Positions 1 through 13,540 of a stretch of 64,000 bases of DNA are shown in pieces. Position numbers and translations under genes: made by a program. How positions within the stretch are numbered: the first letter of the stretch is position 1; every line of letters begins with the position of its first letter. Origin of the DNA: Bugulina stolonifera (lineage: Eukaryota; Bryozoa; Gymnolaemata; Cheilostomatida; Bugulidae). The stretch is taken from positions 12,355,501-12,419,500 of the forward strand of contig OW285192.1 of the NCBI GenBank assembly GCA_935421135.1, in the 5' to 3' direction. The notes beneath the pieces are model-generated. The model made no database searches. It saw only the letters and a program-made list of their open reading frames with translations, and was not told where the DNA came from.

Positions 1-2299
1 TATGACCAAAAACTTCACATAGAATCACATCGTCTTTTCAATAGCAGATCTGCGGCAAGAAATGGTCATGAGGGATTTGTTCACAATACATGTACATGTA
101 CTTGTATATAATAAATAGTCTAGGGCTAGGCTACACAACTTGTAAAGTCATCCTTATTCCAACTAATTTAACCGCTTTTTCACCTCAATAGAATTTGTGT
201 TTTTAAATGTTGGCTACTATACCTAGTCTAGTGGCAAATTTTTCAACAAGACCTAGTATTGCATGTATTTGTTAATGAGCCTCCCAACACCCACTTGCCA
301 CATTTTCATATTCATTGTAAATGGATGCCCATTTTGTGAGTGCAACATGTTTATATTGTGCTACAGTATTGTCATGTCATGTGGAATGTACATTCATAGT
401 ATATGCATACAACATTCACGTGTACATACATGTACTTGTATATTTAATTTTACTACATTTATATGCATTATGGTAACATCTGGTTAAGATTGAAACTGAA
501 TTATTGTATTCAATGTCTTTTCTACATGTATGGTGGTGAAACGAGAATCAGTATTAAAATATAAGGAATAAAACCAAATTATGTCCAATATTTCTGTAAT
601 CATTCAAAATGATTCTGATTTTGAATATTATTAATTAGCAAGTTTTAAACTACATGTACATGTACATGTATAAAAACTTAACATCAAAATATTATATGCA
701 GGCATATTAGATTGTGCATCTACATGTACAGTACATGTATATAATATTATTATTGCACAAATGCTGACACAACACTGCTCATTACACAGTAACAAGTACT
801 GTGTAAGTGCACACATTATTGTGTAATGCAGTGAAGTGTAGCGTAGTGTAGTGATGTGGTGCATAATGTAGTGTAGCATAGCACAGTGCACTGCAGTGTA
901 GTGTGACGCAAGTGGAAGGACAAGACTCCATTCAGTCTAGTGCATTATACAGCCAGCAGGCAGTGAGTCAGTTGGTTAGAAACTGTAATAATATTACTGC
1001 TCACCACAGTCAACAAATTCTGCATTCTTTATTTGCCCTTTGACCCCCTATGTATGCCAGACTACTTCAGTAGCCATTCTAGCAGCTGCTATTGCCTGTC
1101 ATCCTAACTAGTAAATACTCAGTAATAGAATAATAATGGTATAGCCTTAGTTCATTCTACAATGTATGTTACAATTCTAGCAGGAAAAGCAGCTTCATTG
1201 ATTACATTATATGGCTACCCCCAAATTGCCACCACTGCAAAAAATGGACATCAAACTACTGCTATTTATCTACATGTAAAGACAACATAACAGCAAAGCC
1301 CATCATTTTTTAAAGGAATGTTTTAATATCTAGTCTCCAGTATATTATTTAGTGAAGCTTGAGTGAAGCTCACTGAGGACCTTGAAACCCAACCTTGGGG
1401 TTGGGGGGGGAGCTGACTTTGTGTTATCAGCCTTCAGTGCCTGCTACACTATCCTGTCAAATATATTTTTATGACCAACGTAGACTAACCGTAGGAACTG
1501 GAACTATGCCTACAACCAAGGTTCATGCACTTATACAGTGCATTAAATATCTGTCCACTATCAGTGCATTTGATGAAATGTAGCATTTCTGCATTTAGTT
1601 ATCATTTGCGTTATACATGTAATAATATAAAGTGCATGGGGATTGTGTGACAGTAAAATGCAACAATATTGGAGTTGGAATTCAAAAGTACATGCACAGG
1701 TGCAAGGTTTAGATGATAGTACATAGGACATGTACAGCTCATATAATATAATATTACTGTGTTACTGTAGAGAGTTACAAGTAGAGAGTATACCCAGTGC
1801 TATGGCCACTGCCACTGTATCACAAGCAGCTACTATCTAATTGGCTGGCACCTGTCAAAATGTTGTTTGGCTCGAATTTCAACTGTACTGCATAAACAAT
1901 TATACTGGCTGACAAGTAACCACATGCTGGTTAAATAATCATTCCTTATTATTGCGCAATGCAGCTGTGCCAAATAAACATAACTTTCTCTTGCCTCTGT
2001 GAGAAAATCTATAAATAAATTCAATTTTTTAAAAGAAGTATGATACAGATTTAAGTTTAAGCTACGAGTAGATATAAATATGACCAAGGTATGCCAAATT
2101 ATAATCTTCTATTGACTGGTAGACCGCATACAATAAAAACCACTATTATGCAATTTTTAAGAAAATTATGAACTTTATGGTAAAAAGAAGAAAAGTATGC
2201 TGTAGATTGTTGTGAGGCAATTCTAGCAACACTTCATTTGCCATGATGGGACAAAAAGTGTTCCTTAAATGGACAAGAGATTGTTAATATATAACATAA
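1..2299. other. Gene-less left flank
   Basis: No supported exon is seen here. The stretch is AT-rich and has several TACATGTA-type palindromes (for example around 650-670 and 720-740) and a degenerate GTGTA/GTAGT-rich patch at about 785-905. Exons 1-2 of gene A would be expected here by analogy with gene B. I found no membrane-anchor exon or Ser/Thr-rich stalk exon, so they are diverged, lost or further left. Confidence 0.5.
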
Positions 2300-2300
2300 A

Positions 2301-5300
2301 GAGAGGCTCTGAAGCTGAAATGTGTAACCTTAACCTACCTGTGTTTACCACATATTAAAAATATACTTACGTCTAAGAGGAAACCGATAACTTGCGATGA
2401 CAACCCGATTCTCCTTCAGCTATCAGAAGATAGACAGAGTATTCTGTTAAATAACAAGAAGTTTGAAAAATATGAGAACAAAACTCAGCTTATCAACTGC
2501 ATGATGGCCAGCTTTAGCCTGTAAGTAGATGGCATTACTGGTATTATAGATGCACATTGAGTATCGACTTGGACAACTTACTAACCTGATGTGACTATGT
2601 TGCAGAGCCAGGCCACCACTAGATTGGTATTGTTTGACTGGTACATGAGCTACATTAAGAAACACAGTGCAAATGTGAACCCTTTGCGTGGAGTTGTCAC
2701 GCCTCTGCAAGATATGACAACTTCACTCAAAGGGCTCACACGGGATGAACCGGGAGACTTTTATAACTGTGGTGTTTCAACTTACAAGATGCCCCGTCCC
2801 AACAGAGTTATCATAGGTGTCTATTTCATGGTCAGGTGTGAAACAGCAGCCATAGCTGTTCTGTTGTGAGCCCCGGTCAATACTGTCACTGCCATTCCCA
2901 TTAGTAACTGAATAGTACCCACCAACTGCGGAGAGTGGGATGAAAGGCGTCTCAATTTTCAGCTGTTACTATTGCAGATATATGCCGATGGTGAATTCCT
3001 GGCACGATATCCCAGATATCAAGGATGGTTTCAAAATTGCTATTCCGGAAGAATCGGATGTGATATTCATAGGATGTGCAGGAATATTAAAAGCAAAAGC
3101 TAAAATTAGACTTGCACTGGAAAAGAAAGGGTGGGTCTACCGGCAGGAGCTTCTCAGATTAACGGGTAAGACTAGATACGTCGGTTTTGCCAAAGGAAAA
3201 TGTGCCAAATTTGTTAATCTGTTTTCTTTTAATTGAAGTTGTCCACTCGCATCTTATCTCATAAGATAGGAGAGGATAACTTCACATCTCCACCAATAGC
3301 TTAGGATTGTCCATAGTTGATAACAATAAATGACAGCCTGCCCACCATTAACAAAATAAAACCCGAAAGTAGTCTCAGCCCATCAAACTGTAATTGCAAA
3401 TAATCATTATAGTAGCGATCATCATTCTCAAGTTCATATCTCTCCCACAACCAATATACGCACAGATGACCCGAAGAACTTACCAAATTGCATCAAACAG
3501 CTGAGTCATGACGAGCTATAAAAATTACAGAAAACAAATTGAATCATATTGAAAGAGAATATTCATAGCATCCCTATACTTATTATTTTGCAATATCGTC
3601 TATTTATAACTCTAATTTTATTTCGAGGTTTTACGTTCACCGTTTATTTATTATAAATTCTAGCAGTTATCGACGTAATGCATGTACATGAGGAAGATTA
3701 AGAACATTCATAGATAAATTTATATGCATAGTTTATATTAATATGTATAATACATTGTTTTCTGTTAGTAAAAATAGTAAATTTATGGAATGTAGTTTTT
3801 AATTTATCCTTTGAAGCTAGTGGGAAAAACATTTCAAGCTCGGCAGAAAAGCAAAAACCACCCGATAAAAGAAGACTGAGTGTTCTGATGTTCTACAATG
3901 ATGGAGTCTCTCATTTGATGTCTAGAAGAGTAATGAATAAAACCTACTACTATCTCATGAATGAACGGAACGGAGTAGCTCTCAATGGATATAACAGTGT
4001 AGGAGAAAACACATTCCCCAACATGACCCCATTACTCACAGGTAATATCTATTTGCAAAATGTAAATTCGCTTACACTAAGGGTTTGGGGGAAATTTAAA
4101 AAGATTTGCTTGTTTCACAACTCTACATGTATTTAACCAAGTAATAATAACTATTTTTTCAGGTTATCACATTGACGAATTACCACCGTATAAAGGGAAG
4201 CATTTTGATACTATTGCCTGGCCATTTGTTTGGTCAAACTTTAGTAAGCTGGGCTACACGACAGGATACATTGAAGACAGTGAATATCCCACATTTGATT
4301 ACATCAAAAAAGGCTTCTTCAAAAAGGTATTGCAAGAAAAAGCTTTTCAACGAAATACCAGTAGATTAGGGCAATGAGAAGAGGCAACAGCGGTTGTACT
4401 ACATTACGGGGCCGGGGTTTGCCGGGGTCCGGTGCCGGGGTGACTCAAATTTGATCAAAATGTAATGAAAATAATTTATTTTAATTAAATTCAATAAATA
4501 GAAGTGTATTTATTATATTTAAACTCACCTAGTCATCAAACAGACAAAAGTGATTGCTTCACCGAAACTGGTAGGAGTATTGGACTAGTCGACCGCTGTT
4601 GATCGTTATTAAAGCAATACCGGCCGCAACAATCTTGGCCTACAAAGTACTGGCCACCAGACAATTTGCCCTACTGGTTTCTTCATTGAGACTGTGTAGA
4701 CAACTTCATAGTATCATCACTTATGTAATCTGGCACTGTATTGTATAAATATAACATGGAATTCCAAACACCCAATGTTGACCTGTGCACATCAATATGA
4801 GATCATACAGTACAACTGAGAGGTGATTACCAACTTCGTACTCATTCAGTATATAGCTGGGTGGGGGAGATGCTTAGAACTATGGATTGATTTGAGGGAA
4901 AATAAACACATCAGGAACAGGATTCAGACACATGTATCAATTCCTGCCTTATCATGCTTCCTGTGTTGGCAATTCCAATACATTAATAATCAAATTTATT
5001 AGGCTAATTAATACAACACAAAATAATGAAGGTAGACTTTATATTGTACGCACTACAACAGATTTATTAGTATTCTAAAAACATTATTAATTCAATTTTG
5101 AACAAATATTTAGATTTATTTCTTATGTTTAAACATTATATAATAATATTAGTCCATATAACCGTAATGTACACAAAAAGTCTATAAATAGTTAAAACTT
5201 GCACATCCAGTATACCAACATACAAATGAACTGCACATGGAAAACAGTATTTATACACATTAAATAATATGCAAAACAGAACAGCTAGACCTCAGTTGAA

Positions 5301-8300
5301 CAACAGTAATAATACATGCATTATATTATATTATATAAATAAGAGCAAAGTGTTGAGCTGCTACAGCATGACCACTTCGCAACTCTCAAAAATTAAGCTT
5401 CAACAACCGCATGTATAGTGGAAATCAACCCATACAGTGTGGTGAAACTGTCCAGCAGTGTGTGTAGGCTGATTGTCACTATATACATACATTTTTTATG
5501 TTGCTGAGGTGGCCGTGATGGTAGCAGTCTCTTCACATGCTTGCCAGAGTGCCGGAGATTGGTCGTAATAGGGCGTCTTCTTCTCGATGCTGATTTCCTG
5601 GGTCGTCGTACCAGTTCGGCCATAACTGTAATAACATTAATATCATCAGATCGCATTGGACCTACATGCATGTGTAAAAAGGCAGGATTTTATTATGCTA
5701 TTATAGGTAAGTAGAATTTGCGAATGATCGAAAAAGACAGCTCAAAACAGGAAGTTTCGAACCTGGATGTTTGAAAAACTGCTAGTTCGAAACTCTACAC
5801 CCCAATCCCCAACTCTCAGACTTCAACAAATTTGGGACAGTTCGAAACCGAGCAGTTTAACACTGGACAGTTCGAAACCCCTAACCCCAACCCCCAGATT
5901 TCAACCAACTTTTAATATTATTTTTTTAGTTAAACAACTAAATAAATTAATTTATTTGTGAATTGTGTTCTTCTAAATGTAATCTACACAGTTTAGAACT
6001 GTCCGGTTTCGAACTGTCCGGTTGTGAAACGTCCTGTTTTGATTTGTCTTTTTCAAGATGTCCTTTACCGATTTCAACTAATTTTTATTTTTAATAGCAT
6101 TTTTTGTTTTACTACTAGTAACTTGTAGAACACTAAATAATTAATTCTCTGTGAGTTATGTTCTTCTAACTATAATCTACACAGTTTCGAATTGGTTGTA
6201 TACCAAACGTCCGGTTTAAAAACGTCCTATTTCAAACTGTATTTTTCAAAATGTCCCTTTACCAGGTGAGTATGACCAAAGTATATAAGTCATATTTCAG
6301 CTGATGAATGTATTGGAGCTTTTCTTTGATTTTAATTATTATTTTGATTTTGTCATTTTAACTATAACTATTTTAATTTTAAATGGTTTACTAATTCTAA
6401 AAAATAATTAGGCCACTTTCAATAATTATATATTATTTTATTCTTATTTAAAATAATTAAATAATCTTATCTCTAATGATGTAAATAATAATTTAATAAT
6501 AAATATAACAATCCAATGAATAAGAATGTTTTATGTTTTGTTACTCACTGGGCAAGATCATTCAGCAGGCAACAGCTGTGTTAACAATGATGCTAAACCT
6601 TTACTCTCTATTCATATAATAATAATTATTATATGAATAGAGAGTAAAGGTTTAGCATCATTGTTAACACAGCTGTTGCCTGCTGAAGTTTTCAGAAAAC
6701 TTCACTAACCAGTGCTGCAGTTCATAATGAACATGACACAATATCAATACAGTAGAAATATTCAAAAAGTACATGTAGAATGAGAATATTTCAGCAAGCA
6801 CATTCATATTGTTGAGACAGGAAGTAGAGACTGTTGTCATAGGCAACAAAAGCATTCGGGAAACGTTAAAATTAGTTTGCACAAAGGTGTCAGGCTAACT
6901 GCTGGCGAGATTGTCGAGGTCTACTTAGCTCGATTATCTTGTCTACGAACAATTTTTATTTGGCCGGTTTGTCTTCAGAAATGCCGTTCGTTCAGTGAGT
7001 CACTTTTGGTGACTAGGTGAGTTAAATTAAATAAATACGTTACTATTGACTCATTTTAATTTAAATAAATTATTTTTATTAAATTTCAATCAAATTTGAT
7101 TCACCCCGGCACCGGACCCCGGCAAACCCCGGCCCCGTAATGTAGTACAACCGAGGCAACAGTGCCACTGTCAAATAATATTACAACTTCTGAATCAGCT
7201 GCTTTTATTATTGCAAGTGTTGTGTTGTGTATATTACACGCTTATTGTCATGATACTCTCTGGCAGTGTCTTGGCATAGTAAAGAAAAGGGAAAGTCTAT
7301 CTATCTTTGTACTTATACACTATGTTGATTATGTAATACTAATACATGTAGTTAACACCTGTCACATAGTGCGTTATGTAATGTACCTAGACAAAGGCTA
7401 GTACAGTTATTATGTAACACCTACAATTAGCATGAGGACACAACAGCAAGCACCATCAAAATTCTTTCAAACTCAAGTGATGAGTGCAAACTTACCCAAG
7501 TGGTCATTTATCTTGACAGTCTTGGCATGATGAAAGTGCACTAGGAATAAAACTTTTATGCATACATATTGGTAAATCAACAGATACTTTGTGAATGTGA
7601 ATACATAAGGTCAATAGTAACCTGTGATTTGTAGCCCACAGATTACTACTTTTCTCGCTATCTCAAAATTAGACGAAAGCTTGGTGGATGTGATGCAGAT
7701 GGCGGTAAGTAAAATAACTTTCAAATTATTCATTATGAGTGAAATTAAAACTAGCAATGAAAAAAATAATGAAAAAGAACAGAAAAGCTTATTCCCGTAG
7801 GCAATAATAAGAATTAAGGATCTTTCCCTACAAATTTATATGCCAGCAGATGTATACCAAAGTTGAACTAAATTAATGGAGACTTTGTGCATAAATAGTA
7901 TCCAAATTCGTAAAGGTAACAGTATTTTTCATGCGCACACATATACCAAATACAATCAAAATGTAAAAGCACATCGAGCTACAAAGGTACACTAAATGAA
8001 TATTTCATACCATATCCTAAGATTAGTCCTATTTCATAGCAATATGTCTACCTACCATTTTACAGTCACAGTTAATCGACAACTGCTGGAGGCATTGGAT
8101 CAATTTCTTACGATTCATGGTAGTGACGACTATTTCTTTCTCTGGTTCCTCAACGCGCTGAGCCACTACGGGGCGGCTCCCTTAACTCGAGTTGATGATG
8201 GATACTACAGATTCTTCAAGAAACATTTTGAGAGAGGTATGGTACCTTTTTACTGACGTCAGAATAATATACTACATACAGGTAATACTGTGTAATCATT

Positions 8301-11300
8301 AAATTACTGTTTACTTGTGTTGGATGAATACACAGTCATTACCGCTCAAACTTGGGGATCTGAAATTTAAGCCTTGAGGTGTCATCGCTATCCTCATACT
8401 GAGGAAAACTTTGCTAGTAAATCTTTTCTGCTCTTACAGGTACGTTTAACAACACATTAATTATATTTGGAAGTGATCATGGAGCCAGGTTTGGGTCTAT
8501 AAGATCAACCCAAATAGGTCTAATAGAAGAGAAGATGCCTCTACAGGTCCATGTTTACCCTGAATGGTTTAAGAGAGAGCATAAAGATAAGTTCCAGACA
8601 CTGCTGGTTAGTATGATTAGTACCCTTTACCATTTGGTGAAGTATGTGATAGCCTCAGTTCCAATGCTTTTAAGCTTGCTTGATTTATTTGTAAGTGTAT
8701 TAGCTTAGCATGAGTGTAGTGCATGAAGACACATACATGTAATTACATGGATATGGGTAGAAGCAGAATCTCTTGGCTAAAAAATCGATTTCATGCTTCT
8801 TACACAGAATACAGCATTGTGTAACTGTTAGTGTCTTCGAGACCTTTTGGGCCGACCTGGTTGCAAATAAAAATCCAAAGATGGTCATGGGATTTTGCTT
8901 GGTCTGAAAAAACTATATCTAGCTAACCTAGGCTTCTCACATGACAATGAGGATTTCGCTTTTGGCCCAGGCCGGCTCTGTGACCGAAGTGGGCCCGAAA
9001 ACTTTTTAGCATGTTGGCCTGAAATTTAGGTTGCAAAGACACTAATTATAAACTGCTGGTCCCAACTCCAGTACGCATAGCATTCTGACTGTGTCAGCTA
9101 TTCGACGCAACACAACAAAAAAAAGCTAAAATTCTGTGTAAATTTTAGTTCCGTTACCTACCAAGTTTGGCTACATGAGAGGCCCTTTGTTCATTTTTTG
9201 TGGCCAGAGCTTCGTTCTAGGGCGCTGTTTGTTGGCCTAGGGAAAGACCAACACGTTGGCCTTTTTCCTAGCACCACTGAGCCCTGTTAAAATGCAATAA
9301 TTTTGTTCCAAAATAATATACCTGAGTTATGTTTCCTTGTTCTGTGAAGATAAGGAAACAATAGAGTAGGACGCGCCTTGTTTTAGGGCTTTTTTCCTAG
9401 CTTGCATGTGTATAGCTAGTCCACAACTGGACCACCACAGTGGTCATTTCTCCTCTATACCAGTGTCCTAGGCGCCATCACATAAAATAAGGGATTTTGA
9501 AAAATAATAAAGTAAAATATAATGGCGTTCTAGTCGCCCACCACATACATTAAAAATATGTTTGGTATATGACTACTGCAAAATAGTCATATGTAAATGG
9601 CCTGGCATTGCCAGCCATTCACCCCCAAGATGCTAAAAAAAGAAAATTAGTTGATATCCAACACAACTCTAACTGCAAAATGAGCTGTCACTATCACTAT
9701 CACTATCACTAATAGGCTGGATAAGTTGGCACAATGCTTAGCCCATAGCCTTCCGTGCGATGAAAAGTCTGAAATTTAATTGAGACATTTTACAAAATTA
9801 TTCCATTTCAGTAAGCAAGGTAACACAACTTTTGAATATTGAATTGAAGTTGAATAGATAATATAACTTGTTTTGCAACGAAGACAATTTTCAAAAAGCA
9901 CAATGTCTAACCTTACACCAACAATATCTTTATTTATGGCGTGTTTCCTGTTCATGCAATATATTTGTACTAACGCAAGAAGCACATATAATAATTTAGG
10001 CCTCTTGCATTAAACATTACTGTAGAAAAAACTGCCAATTTAGCAGGACTGATTTCTGGGTGTCTGATTTCTTATTAATACCTGACAGCGTAGCCGTTAT
10101 CAGTTCTCCAATTCCCCGCAAATTTCTCCAGTACTTTGAGCTCATCGCTCTTCTGCATTTCGCTATTCTTTTCGACTGAGCTAGTCTGGACATTACAGCC
10201 ATGTGGATAAAAGACAGCCTTGTACAATGCAGCTATCTAGTCCTGGGCTTGGTGTGAGTCAGGCACTTTATTTTGTGACATCAAAACAATCAACTAAAAT
10301 GTACGGTTGAACTGTATACTCTTATCAATATTTACTACCTCATACTACATGAAATAATGCCTTTAGAAATTGGGTGCATTATTGACTTTTGCGTTGTGTT
10401 ATTACTATCATTAATGTACAATGTAGTAATAACATGATAGATATAAAAATGATACAATAATTTCTATTATGATGTAATGTAATGCAATGCAATAAAATAA
10501 AATGTCATGCACTGTAATATCATATGATAATTATAATCATAATAATGTAGACAAACATTCTGGTGCGACGACTGCAATGCTAATGATATGTTGATTTCAA
10601 GATTTTTTCTAGTGACAATCACAAATGAATACTAGGTTTTATATAACTTGGTTTCTTTGCATATTATCCCTGCTGCTTATCTGTACATGTTACTTACATG
10701 CACTTGAAAAGTGTATTTGCATATCACATTCATGTTGTGTGTCTGCACAGTGCCCTCGTTATTTACCTGCATGTAATTATTTATTTACATGTTATACTTT
10801 TTATTTATCAGAAGAATCAGGATTCTCTCACCACCGCCTTCGATGTTCACGAGATGCTCCTGGATATCGTGAATGAAACTGAGACTAACAAGGATAAAAG
10901 AAGAGGTAAGTGTGTAAACTAATTGGATAGATATCGGAGTTTACCTTTATTATTGTTTTTACAGATTGCCTCTGTAGTACCCGCAGTAGTTGTTGGGCAT
11001 TGTTGTTGCACCATGGCTATAATAAAAAGAACTTTTTCAGTCAATCAGAGCTGTCTATGTCCTACTCTACTCGTGTCCGTATGTTTATACTGTTTACGCA
11101 TAGCAGATTCCTCAATTTTTATGTTGATATTATTATCTATATTTGCAATGAATTTGTATTATTGTCATGATAGTTAGATAAAGCTGTGTTTATTTAGTTC
11201 ACTGGTCATTGTCAAGAACAGACGTATGTGTAATCTATTACCTTGTGCTGCTCAATAAAAAAGAATGTTAGTGTATTGAATGGTATAAGAAATTCATGGA

Positions 11301-11841
11301 TATATCTTTATTACATATTTTATAATAGTGTAGTTTCATTATTCACATATTTGCAGGTAAAAATCTGTTTAAAGAACAAGTGTCAGAAAGTAGGACGTGC
11401 TCAGAAGCGGGAATTCCCGATCATTACTGTGTGTGCAGAGATGTGCAACCATTCCAGACCTCTAGCCCATTCACTGCGTCTGCAGTTGATGCCGCAGTAA
11501 AACAGATAAACAAACGGCTAGAACCCTACACTGATATTTGTGCACCGGTTGTACTAGACCATGTCGCTAACGCACTCATAGCAAATGGCACTATACCTAA
11601 TAAACGATTCTATTTTGATTATATAATAACTTTTGAAACGATGCCGTACCATGCTTTGTTTGAAGCAACAGTAAGACGATTTAACGAAAGTACTGACTAC
11701 CAAGTTGTTGGTCAACCAGCTAGAATCTCCCTTTATGGTGACACAGCATACTGCATGGATGATGCAGAACTCAGGAATTACTGTTACTGTAAAGTGCAAA
11801 GACCTCAAGCTGGCCATGAACAACCAAAGCTAGTTAAATGA
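2301..11841 (+). CDS. Gene A: DUF229 / alkaline-phosphatase-like protein, 5' end not found
   Basis: Spliced gene. Exons: about 2301-2520 (5' limit uncertain), 2978-3165, 3817-4041, 4163-4326, 7635-7704, 8066-8236, 8440-8606, 10812-10905, 11357-11841 (TGA). The last eight join in frame with GT-AG borders and the same phases as gene B. Superfamily marks are visible: FYNDG and NTFPNMTPLLTG in the 225-nt exon, IEDSEYPTF in the next, FLWFLNALSHYG, then FGSDHGARFG. The last exon holds the Cys-rich C-terminal domain (RTCSEAGIP, SLYGDTAYC, YCYCK). By homology it is a metal-dependent phospho- or sulfo-hydrolase; the substrate is unknown. No membrane-anchor exon was found, so it may be 5'-truncated, or the start may lie outside what I can recognise. 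A 2,763-bp DNA transposon sits in the intron after exon 4163-4326. AATAAA occurs at 12242 and 12252, about 400 nt past the stop. Confidence 0.85.
4382..4390 (+). repeat. Target-site duplication, left copy
   Basis: AGGCAACAG directly before the transposon at 4391. The same 9 bp follows it at 7154-7162. Confidence 0.85.
4391..7153. mobile_element. Non-autonomous Mutator-like DNA transposon, 2,763 bp
   Basis: The ends are inverted repeats: the outer 53 bp (starting CGGTTGTACTACATTACGGG, very GC-rich with CCGGGG blocks) are identical at both ends, and similarity continues imperfectly for about 15-35 bp more. The element is flanked by the 9-bp duplication AGGCAACAG. A 9-bp duplication with long inverted repeats is typical of Mutator-like elements; the family call is inference. 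No transposase ORF is visible. The interior is AT-rich, with a patch of repeated TTCGAAAC-type motifs (about 5735-6240) and a perfect palindrome at 6561-6687. It lies in an intron of gene A, whose downstream exons remain in frame. Confidence 0.85.
6561..6687. repeat. Perfect palindrome, 63-bp arms, 1-bp centre
   Basis: Bases 6561-6623 are the exact reverse complement of 6625-6687, with a single A at 6624 between them. It lies inside the 2,763-bp transposon. A transcript would form a 63-bp hairpin. Confidence 0.95.
7154..7162 (+). repeat. Target-site duplication, right copy
   Basis: AGGCAACAG immediately after the element end at 7153, matching 4382-4390. Confidence 0.85.
8895..9035 (-). repeat. 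Dispersed repeat copy in an intron of gene A
   Basis: The reverse complement matches 30235-30430, sharing CCTAAATTTCAGG, CCGGCCTGGGCCAAA, AATCCTCAT and CCAAGCAAAATCC in order. A diverged interspersed repeat of unknown class. Confidence 0.55.
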
Positions 11842-13540
11842 TGCTTTGCAAATGAAACAAGTAGTCTTTCACTACAAATGAAATCATAGCTTACAGCATG
11901 TCCTAGTCTTCTACAAAATGATCTCAATGAAATTGTTAAGATTTAAACATGTTGGTTTTTAATGTATTTTTCACAATTTTCCTTAGGAAATGTGTGTATA
12001 TACTCAAAAAAATGATTATCTTTGCTTACATTTTTGTAATAACACACAGTGATATAAAGTTTTATCAATTTTAAAACTTGGGAAATCTGGCAGGGTTTTA
12101 CATGGCATTAAAATTGTTTTATATCAGTTGTACATAAACAATGGCAGTCGTGCTGGTAGAATGAAGTTTAGAGAGAATTAGCAAATTGAAGCACTACTAC
12201 TCTTGCTAATTGCTCACTACTACTAATATAAATAGATAAATAATAAATTTTAATAAAAATATGAAATCATTGTGGATTGTAGGTTTATTAATAGAAATTT
12301 TCTTCTCATACGCTCCAGCTATGCAAACCTATTAATTGTACCAGGAAGCAGAAAGATAAATTTGTATACTATGTAACTTCTATTAGAGCCATACTAGATG
12401 TCAATGTTATATTTTACACCATTATAATGTCTTCATTATGCTCTAAGATGAAACCAGGCTTTCATGTATGCAAATGCTGTACTCAAATCACTATCCATGT
12501 CTTCTGACATAACTTAAAAAATTATGGTAGTTGTCCACCCCATGTTATTTCTGAAAGTTTCAACAGTTGCCCAGCTTCTCAAGCTTTGCTTGGACATTAG
12601 GTAATGCTATTGTTTATTATTCCGGGTACCCATGTAAGCCCCTCTTCCTCTCAAACCAAATCGGTTTGATATTGAGTAGTAGACAGTTAGTTAGTAGATA
12701 AGATAGGGGCATTCAATGGGATCACTTAATGGGATAATAAAGGTAGATTATTGGGTAGTATTGTTTGTTGATTGATCGGAATAAACTACATATTGATAAC
12801 ATGATAGCCTCATTTCAAATGTTGCTGATTACTAGACATGAAAGTATTACAATAGGAAGGATGCAGTCAGTTATATAAAATATAGTTGGAAAGCGCAATT
12901 GGCATCATTGGACAGCAGCTGCCAATCAAGATACCTGGATTATGTAAGTAATAGACTAATAGTACAGGTATATAAATAGATAGACAGTGCAATATAAACT
13001 TGTCATAAAATACCAATATAAACATGCAGTCAGTAATATAGACATGTAGCTAGTAACAGTACTAGCTACAACCCCTCTCTAGAGACCGACCCAGCTGGAG
13101 GTCCAAACTACATGCTGGCCGTCACCATGACAACAACTCTAACCTGAAGAAACTAGAAGACAAACTGCGCCACAGATGATGAGAGAAGAAGCCAAGCATC
13201 GTCCCTGGTGACAGGCGCATGCCAACTACTACTACTAGCTACATATTGTTTATGTTTGTGTTTATGTTTATGCATTAGCTAATAGTATTATATAATCATG
13301 TACTGCAGGTACTGTACGTAGTAGGCTTGTAGTAATTTTCTCAGCTCATTCAGGTTTGCGTTGTTGAACTTTCTCAAACTAAGTTATAATGCAAGTAGCA
13401 CAATTTTTATCGGTCAGTTATAATACAAGTAGCACAGTTTTTATGGGTCAATAACACTATAATGTAACATTACATGACTTACCACATTATTACGTAAAGT
13501 TAATAATTTTGTGTTATTCTGGCACCCAACAGAGTAGAAT
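11842..13540. other. Intergenic region between genes A and B
   Basis: No coding exon is seen. It contains the 3' region of A (AATAAA at 12242 and 12252), a GC-richer block of unknown nature at about 13070-13225, and a short direct duplication before gene B (13384-13450). Confidence 0.5.
13384..13450 (+). promoter_or_regulatory. Tandem direct repeat upstream of gene B
   Basis: Two adjacent copies of a roughly 35-bp sequence containing TATAAT.CAAGTAGCACA and TTTTTAT end about 90 bp before the gene B start codon. The position suggests a promoter role, but this is inference only. Confidence 0.3.

Noticed and set aside
2591..2869. 92-aa + strand ORF
   Set aside because: It lies in the intron between gene A exons ending at 2520 and starting at 2978, and shows no family similarity.
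5393..5671. 92-aa - strand ORF, Arg-rich, inside the 2,763-bp transposon
   Set aside because: No transposase motif. Basic composition alone is not evidence of coding.
6284..6330. CTGATGA as a possible further hammerhead
   Set aside because: No GAAA follows a stem II at a suitable distance. Other CTGATGA sites (for example in exons at about 18610) also lack the partner motifs.
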